Shown: positions 59,174 through 64,000 of the stretch, piece by piece
Layout: each line of letters opens with the position of its first letter
How positions within the stretch are numbered: the first letter of the stretch is position 1
NCBI RefSeq assembly: GCF_010915705.1
Contig: NZ_JAAIKE010000005.1
Coordinates: forward strand, 1-64,000
Length of the DNA stretch: 64,000 bases
Direction of reading: 5' to 3'
From: Pseudotabrizicola algicola
GTDB lineage: Bacteria > Pseudomonadota > Alphaproteobacteria > Rhodobacterales > Rhodobacteraceae
Position numbers and translations under genes: made by a program
Notes under the pieces: generated by a model
What the model was told of the DNA's origin: nothing
Databases searched by the model: none
Seen by the model: the letters and a program-made list of their open reading frames with translations, nothing else

Positions 59174-59794
59174 TCAGTTCTTCGCGTAATATTCGACGAC
59201 GAGGTTCGGCTCCATCACGACCGGATAGGGCACATCGCCAAGCGCAGGGGTGCGCACGAAGGTCACAACCATCTTGTTGTGGTCAACTTCCAGATAGTCG
59301 GGAACGTCACGCTCGGTCGACTGCACGGCTTCCAGAATGATCGCCAGTTGACGCGACTTCTCGCGCACAGAGATCACATCGCCCTCTTTCACGCGGTAAG
59401 ACGCGATGTTCACGCGCGATCCGTTCACCAGCACATGGCCGTGGTTCACGAACTGGCGGGCGGCGAAAATGGTCGGCACCAGCTTGGCGCGGTAAACCAC
59501 CGCATCCAGACGGCGCTCCAGCAGGCCGATCAGCATCTCGCCGGTGTCGCCGCGCACACGCTCGGCTTCGCCATAGATCTTGCGGAACTGCTTTTCGGTC
59601 AGGTCACCGTAGTAACCCTTCAGCTTCTGCTTGGCACGCAGCTGGGTGCCGAAATCCGACAGCTTGTTCTTGCGGCGCTGGCCGTGCTGGCCCGGGCCGT
59701 ATTCACGCTTGTTGACCGGCGACTTGGCGCGGCCCCAGATGTTCTCGCCCATGCGGCGGTCGATTTTATACTTGGCAGACGTGCGTTTGGTCAC
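59174..59794 (-). CDS. rpsD: 30S ribosomal protein S4
   Basis: Encodes 206 aa from a GTG with GGAG 7 nt upstream. The S4 N-terminal domain ([27 protein letters not shown]) and RNA-binding S4 domain ([34 protein letters not shown]). It starts 30S assembly on 16S rRNA. Monocistronic here, as usual for alphaproteobacteria. Confidence 0.99.
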   Translation of the reverse strand: MTKRTSAKYKIDRRMGENIWGRAKSPVNKREYGPGQHGQRRKNKLSDFGTQLRAKQKLKGYYGDLTEKQFRKIYGEAERVRGDTGEMLIGLLERRLDAVVYRAKLVPTIFAARQFVNHGHVLVNGSRVNIASYRVKEGDVISVREKSRQLAIILEAVQSTERDVPDYLEVDHNKMVVTFVRTPALGDVPYPVVMEPNLVVEYYAKN

Positions 59795-59935
59795 GGCTGA
59801 TCTCCTTCGTCAGATATGAAGGGCGTTGTCCTTGTGCCCCGCCTTCGAAAAGGCTTCGGCCCGACAGGCATCCCCTTGCGGGGTCCACCAACACCAATGA
59901 AAAGCCCCGGAGGTTTCCCGCCGGGACGTGGCGCG

Positions 59936-59963
59936 CTTATACGCCCGCAAAACCCAGAGTCAA
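59936..59963 (-). promoter_or_regulatory. Promoter of rpsD
   Basis: On the minus strand TTGACT (59963-59958), 16 nt, TATAAG (59941-59936). The leader to the rpsD start is about 130 nt and contains GC-rich hairpins around 59840-59875, a possible place for S4 autoregulation. The rest of the 314-bp gap 59795-60108 holds the dispersed element. Confidence 0.75.
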
Positions 59964-60006
59964 CAACCCCCCGCCGACAATCCCGGCCAAGCGCTCATTT
60001 TCTGTC

Positions 60007-60061
60007 CACAAATATCCTCGGGGGGAACCGCCGCAGGCGGTGGGGGGGCAGACAGCCCCCC
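60007..60061. repeat. Dispersed 19-bp element with adjacent hairpins, copy 2
   Basis: CACAAATATCCTCGGGGGG at 60007-60025, identical to 10155-10173, then ACCGCC-GCA-GGCGGT (60027-60041) and GGGGGGC-AGACA-GCCCCCC (60043-60061). It lies between the rpsD promoter and the Hint gene stop and may help end the Hint transcript. Confidence 0.7.
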
Positions 60062-60108
60062 GCATCCGCAGCCACAGATGCCGCCGCCGGGTCTTTTTTC
60101 CCGCGCGC

Positions 60109-61179
60109 TCAGGCCGCCAGATCATGCCGCAGGATGGCCACTTCCGAAGACGACAGGTTGCGCCGCGCATAATCGCCATAGCTCGCCGGATTGACCGAAA
60201 CATCGGGCAAGATCGCCAGCAGGGCCTCGCGCTGCGAGGGCTCGATGGTGTCCATCGCCGTGTTCGACGGGTGAAAGCTCTCCGTCTCCATCCCGTTGGC
60301 CCAGATGATGTTGTGCCGGTCCAGAAGGATATGGATATAGGTCACCTCGCGCAGCGCATGATCGACGCAGATCGACACGTCATTGAGCAGGTCCTCGGCC
60401 TTGACCAGCACCTCCTCGGTGTTGAACAGCGACCGTGCCGCCGGTCCGTTCAGCACCATCCGGTGCTGGGGGGACACCACCAGATCCTCGTCCGGGCGGT
60501 CGATCCCCAGCGCACCCGCCCGAAAGCGGATCGGACGCAGATGGGGCATCGCGTAAAGCCGTGCGCCGCTCATCCGCCGACTGCCGGTCCACAAGATATC
60601 CTGCGCACCATTGTCCTTGGTCAGGATACGATCACCCGGCCGCAGGTCTTGGATCAGCCGCGCGCCGGTGGGCGTGGCGATGCGCGTGTTGGGGGTGAAA
60701 CAGATCACACCCCCCGCCACCTTGGCGCCGGCCCCCGAATGGGTGCGGTCGATCGCGGTGCGCACCACCCAAAGGTCTTGCCCCGGCGGCGGCAGATCGC
60801 CCACGAACATCAACAGCCGCGCCCCTGTATCGGGAACCGGCAGAATGGTGACAGACCAGCTCTGGTGGCCGTCTGTCACGATGAACCCCTGATCGGGGGC
60901 GTCTTCCTCTTCCTGTTCCGTCTCAGGCGCGCTTGCCTCGCCTGTCACGGCAACGCCGATCAGACGGCGCACCATCTTGGCTGCGCGTCTGCGAATGTCC
61001 GCAACCCCCTCGGCCCCTTCCAGCAGAAGCATACCCCCGTGACCGTCCACACGCACAGGCTGTCCCGCCCAGCGCCACGAGGCACCGACAGCAAGAACAT
61101 CAAGCGGCGCGGCGCTCAGGCCGTCTATCTCTGTCTGTGACCAGGAAATTACGAACGTGCCTCTCGAGCCCGTTCCCAT
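60109..61179 (-). CDS. Hint (hedgehog/intein) domain protein
   Basis: Encodes 356 aa. The N-terminal 150 residues are of unknown fold with an acidic stretch (ETEQEEEDAPD, 86-96). The Hint_2 domain starts at GGVICFTPNTRIATPTG (nucleophile C160), continues with GDRILTKDNG, and has VVSPQHRMVLNG, the conserved block with His, then YIHILLDRHNIIWANGMETESFHP. Rhodobacterales carry many such proteins, often linked to RTX or secreted proteins; self-cleavage is possible but unproven. AAAAAGGG precedes ATG 61179. Confidence 0.88.
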   Translation of the reverse strand: MGTGSRGTFVISWSQTEIDGLSAAPLDVLAVGASWRWAGQPVRVDGHGGMLLLEGAEGVADIRRRAAKMVRRLIGVAVTGEASAPETEQEEEDAPDQGFIVTDGHQSWSVTILPVPDTGARLLMFVGDLPPPGQDLWVVRTAIDRTHSGAGAKVAGGVICFTPNTRIATPTGARLIQDLRPGDRILTKDNGAQDILWTGSRRMSGARLYAMPHLRPIRFRAGALGIDRPDEDLVVSPQHRMVLNGPAARSLFNTEEVLVKAEDLLNDVSICVDHALREVTYIHILLDRHNIIWANGMETESFHPSNTAMDTIEPSQREALLAILPDVSVNPASYGDYARRNLSSSEVAILRHDLAA

Positions 61180-61338
61180 GCCTGTCCCTTTTTAGTCTGC
61201 TCGTTTTTTTATTGTGTTAACTCTAACAAGCACTTCGCCGCTTGGCTATTGCAAAACAGCAACAATTCAGGGGACTGTTTAGGATTATTTCCAGCTCGCG
61301 ATCAATTCACACAACCCTGACGGGAAACATCCTCTGGG

Positions 61339-62349
61339 TTACTTGCCGAAATGGGAAAACCTATAAGGCGAGACGCCGTATTTAATCCTGAACGATTTGG
61401 AAAAATGCGAACTGCTGGCATAGCCGCAGGCAATCGCGACCTCGGTCACGCTCATATCGGTTTCCGCCAGCAGCGCGCGGCCATGCTGCAACCGCAGGTC
61501 GTTCATGTAGCGCACCGGGGTCACCCCCATGTAACGGCTGAACAGCCGCTCGATCTGCCGCCGCGACAGGCCCAGTTGCGCGGCGCAGGCGTCCAGATCG
61601 AAGGGCTCCTCGATCCGCGCCTCCAGAAAGGCCACCGCCTCGATCAGCTTTTCATGCCGCGTGCCCAGACGCGCCGCCAGCGAGGTCATCTGCTCGTCGC
61701 TCTGCTTGCGCCGCTGGGTCAGCAGGCACATGTTCATCACCTCCTGACTGAGGGTGATGCCAAAGCGCTCGTGGATGATCTCCAGCATCAGGTCCGCCGC
61801 AGCGACCCCGCCCGCGCAGGTGACGATTCGGTCATCGATGCAATAGACCTGCCGCGCGGCACTGAGGTCAGGATAGGTCTCGCCGAACCCCGTCAGGTTC
61901 TCCCAATGCAGGGTGAACCGCCGCCCCTTCAGGATGCCCGCCCGCGCCAGCGCATAGGCCCCGGTGCACAGCCCGCCCACCACGCGCCCGCGCCGCCACA
62001 GCCCGCGCAGCCAGTCGGCCAAGGCCGCGCTGCCCTGCAATTCCGGCTCCACGCCCGAGCAGACAAGCACCACGCCGTCAGGCTGCACCGTGCCGAACGC
62101 CCGATCCACCATCACCGGCACCCCGTTCGAACAGGCCACCGGCTGCCCGTCAGAGGACAGCACCTGCCAACGGAACAGCGCCTGACCTGTCAGCTGGTTG
62201 GCAATCCGCAGCGGCTCGATCGCCGAGGCAAAGGCCAGCATGGTGAACTTGGGCAGCAAGACAAAGCTGACCTCGACAGGGCTTGCCACGGGGGGCAATT
62301 CGACATGGGCCACACCCTTTGCAATATAGCGCGCCGCATCATCCGTCAT
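61339..62349 (-). CDS. GlxA-family transcriptional regulator (DJ-1/PfpI + AraC)
   Basis: Encodes 336 aa. An N-terminal DJ-1/PfpI-like domain (about 20-200) with VGGLCTGAYALARAG, the elbow Cys region, and a C-terminal AraC double helix-turn-helix (about 230-330, DLDACAAQLGLSRRQIERLFSRYMGVTPVRYMNDLRL and ACGYASSSHFSKSFRIKYGVSP). Members control catabolism of choline, carnitine or arginine derivatives; no target is adjacent. A GTG at 62370 is an alternative start. Confidence 0.92.
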   Translation of the reverse strand: MTDDAARYIAKGVAHVELPPVASPVEVSFVLLPKFTMLAFASAIEPLRIANQLTGQALFRWQVLSSDGQPVACSNGVPVMVDRAFGTVQPDGVVLVCSGVEPELQGSAALADWLRGLWRRGRVVGGLCTGAYALARAGILKGRRFTLHWENLTGFGETYPDLSAARQVYCIDDRIVTCAGGVAAADLMLEIIHERFGITLSQEVMNMCLLTQRRKQSDEQMTSLAARLGTRHEKLIEAVAFLEARIEEPFDLDACAAQLGLSRRQIERLFSRYMGVTPVRYMNDLRLQHGRALLAETDMSVTEVAIACGYASSSHFSKSFRIKYGVSPYRFSHFGK

Positions 62350-62489
62350 GGCCAGCCCCCCAAAGTTCACCGCTCTTTGGCATGCGATCTTGCCTTAGGC
62401 CATAACGCACAAACCCCTTTCGCAAAAGCCCGCGCCTTTTGCCCGGCACGGTTGTGAAACATCAGACAGTGTGGCACGCAATTCAGACC

Positions 62490-63578
62490 ATGCCCCCGTC
62501 AAACGCCCAAGCCTTCATCACTCTATGGACCAAGGGCAGCGCCCAGCTTGTCGCAAACCTGCGCGCAAGGGTGGAACTGGTGCAGGCGGGCGGGGAAATG
62601 CTGCCCGTCACGCTCTGCGACGCCCGCGACCGGCCCAACTGCTACCTGTGCCAGCCCTCGACCGCCTATATCGACTATGGCATCGAAGAGACGCGGCATT
62701 TCACGCATTCCCCCCTCCTGCGCCGCACGCTCTCGGGCCTGCTGCGCGGCGCGGCCCCGCTTTTGCGCGCCAGCGGGCTGGACCATCAGGCACAGGTCAA
62801 CAACTGGCTTCTGGCCACCAATCCGCCGCCCCCCACGGGCGTCCTGCCCGCGATGCAGGCGCTCGCCCGCCGCCATCCGGACCGCGCCATCCTGCTGCGC
62901 TCGCTCAACGATGCCACCGATGCCCCGCTGCTGGCGGCGCTGCGGGCGGCGGGCGTTGAGCTTTTGCCCGCGCGGCAGGTGTGGATATGGCATCCCCGCC
63001 CCGCCACGCAGGGCAAGCCGCCGTCCTTGCCGCGCGACCGCCGCCGCGATGCCGCCCTGTTGGCGGACGGACAGTTTGACCTGCACCCCGGCGCAGCCTT
63101 TACCCCGCAGGATTATGCAACGGCGGCAGATCTTTACGCCCGGCTCTACCTGCAGAAATACACTCCGCTGAACCCGCATTACACCCCCGCTTTCCTGCAG
63201 GGCATGGCGCAGACGGGCCTGATGCGGCTGACGGGGCTTCAGGCAAATGGCGCGCTTCTGGGCGTCATCGGCACCGTCGCGCTTGGCGGCATGCTCACCG
63301 CGCCCGTCGTCGGCTACCGCACCGACCTGCCGCAATCGCTCGGCCTCTACCGCCGCCTCCTCGCCCTTGCGATGGCCGAGGCCGAACAGGCACAGATCCC
63401 GTTCCACATGTCGGCAGGCGCGGCCAGCTTCAAGCGCAACCGCGGCGCCAAGCCCGCCATCGAATACACCGCCGCCCTCGTCTCGCACCTGCCCACGCGC
63501 AACCGCATCGCCACCGCCATCCTTGCGGGCCTGCTGACCCGAATCGGCGTGCCGATCATGCGCAGATACGGCCTCTAG
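62490..63578 (+). CDS. GNAT/FemAB-like acyltransferase
   Basis: Encodes 362 aa from ATG 62490. There is no signal peptide. The C-terminal region LYLQKYTPLNPHYT, GVIGTVALGGMLTAPVVGYRTDLPQ, SAGAASFKRNRGAKPAIEYTAALVSHLP fits a GNAT/FemAB-type acyltransferase pattern, where the SAGA-x-FKR block lies near the active site. The assignment is by pattern only. It faces a partial ATP-grasp gene, with which it shares a CTAG stop overlap; such neighbours often act in peptide or lipid modification. Confidence 0.6.
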   Translation: MPPSNAQAFITLWTKGSAQLVANLRARVELVQAGGEMLPVTLCDARDRPNCYLCQPSTAYIDYGIEETRHFTHSPLLRRTLSGLLRGAAPLLRASGLDHQAQVNNWLLATNPPPPTGVLPAMQALARRHPDRAILLRSLNDATDAPLLAALRAAGVELLPARQVWIWHPRPATQGKPPSLPRDRRRDAALLADGQFDLHPGAAFTPQDYATAADLYARLYLQKYTPLNPHYTPAFLQGMAQTGLMRLTGLQANGALLGVIGTVALGGMLTAPVVGYRTDLPQSLGLYRRLLALAMAEAEQAQIPFHMSAGAASFKRNRGAKPAIEYTAALVSHLPTRNRIATAILAGLLTRIGVPIMRRYGL

Positions 63579-64000
63579 CCGTTCCACTCGATATCGGCGG
63601 TCGAGGCGGCCTGCAGCCCCTGCCCCCGCCGCAGGGCAATCGCGCCGATCTCGGCCACCGCACGCAGTTGCGCGCCAAGACCCACCCGTGCGCCCTCCCA
63701 TGCCAGCGCCTCCTCCGCCCGCGCCAGATCGGCGCGAAAACCGGCCCTGCGCCAAGCGCCGTAAAGCCACAGCGCCAGCCGCACTGCCTGCGGGCGCGCG
63801 CTCCCGGGCACCAGAACCGGCCCGCTCCCCGCCAGCGCCGCCGCCAGCGCCTCCGCATCGCGCATCAGGTGCAGGCCACTCGTCGCGCGCGGGTTGCACT
63901 CGATGGGGGCCACGCCCGCCGCAGTCTCGATCAGGTCAAAGGAAAGCTGCCCCGTCCACCCCGTCGCCGCCGCAAAGGCGCGGACAAAGCCCAGCGCCGG
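63575..64000 (-). CDS. ATP-grasp domain protein, partial (5' end beyond window)
   Basis: The open frame enters at the right window edge and gives 141 C-terminal residues. The stretch TGWTGQLSFDLIETAAGVAPIECNPRATSG is the metal-binding end of an ATP-grasp ligase (D-x-I-E, ECNPR). The N-terminus and ATP-binding part lie outside the window. It may ligate a carboxylate to an amine; the substrate is unknown. Confidence 0.8.
   Translation of the reverse strand, partial: PALGFVRAFAAATGWTGQLSFDLIETAAGVAPIECNPRATSGLHLMRDAEALAAALAGSGPVLVPGSARPQAVRLALWLYGAWRRAGFRADLARAEEALAWEGARVGLGAQLRAVAEIGAIALRRGQGLQAASTADIEWNG

Overview
The window is about 64 kb of GC-rich DNA. Gene content and order point to an alphaproteobacterium of the Rhodobacteraceae (Rhodobacterales): an FYDLN-type acidic protein, an extensin-like protein, DUF2125, an F1 operon atpHAGDC without F0 genes, a sucCD-sucAB-lpd operon, a CIRCE-controlled groESL, and GT61, Hint and H-type lectin proteins. 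The genus cannot be named from the sequence alone. There are no insertion sequences, prophage genes, CRISPR arrays or rRNA genes; it reads as core chromosome. Start codons were chosen from ribosome binding sites and family lengths and often differ from the longest open frame.

Layout. 1-344 holds non-coding tandem repeats of about 106 bp, followed by pepT and a small methyltransferase (637-2573). The 2-oxoglutarate dehydrogenase/succinyl-CoA synthetase operon follows (2796-11612): sucC, a small lipoprotein, sucD, sucA, sucB, a MAPEG protein and lpd. Three GTGATCAC palindromes spaced exactly 21 bp lie before sucC. A minus-strand group (11681-14971) carries a methyltransferase-like gene, a GT61 glycosyltransferase, a GntR regulator and a YgjP-type metalloprotein. 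Next come the FYDLN protein and tRNA-Ala(GGC).

The most striking block is a tightly packed minus-strand operon (25489 down to 15676): acs, adk, DUF4212, a sodium/solute symporter, a cNMP/CBS/nucleotidyltransferase protein, a two-TM protein, a single-domain response regulator, and a membrane sensor with PAS and kinase remnants fused to a DEDDh 3'-5' exonuclease. It joins acetate uptake, acetate activation and AMP recycling to an unexplained signalling module.

The rest contains a SulP transporter; a beta-helix protein and a GT4 glycosyltransferase; groESL; a TraB/GumN protein, Mn-type pyrophosphatase, HAD phosphatase, MaoC, ribF, a YcgN-like protein and threonine aldolase (33948-39963); an HCCA isomerase-like protein, prs and an H-type lectin; atpHAGDC; gloB and clpA; a MotA/MotB-like pair with a very long coiled coil (51540-54365); ChaC, DUF2125, an extensin-like protein, tyrA and hisC; rpsD; a Hint-domain protein; a GlxA-type regulator; and at the right edge a GNAT-like protein facing a truncated ATP-grasp gene.

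The leading candidates for undescribed biology are the acs/symporter/nucleotidyltransferase/exonuclease operon and the MotAB-like coiled-coil motor pair. The phased GTGATCAC array, the 19-bp dispersed element next to hairpins and the ~106-bp repeats are worthwhile non-coding leads.
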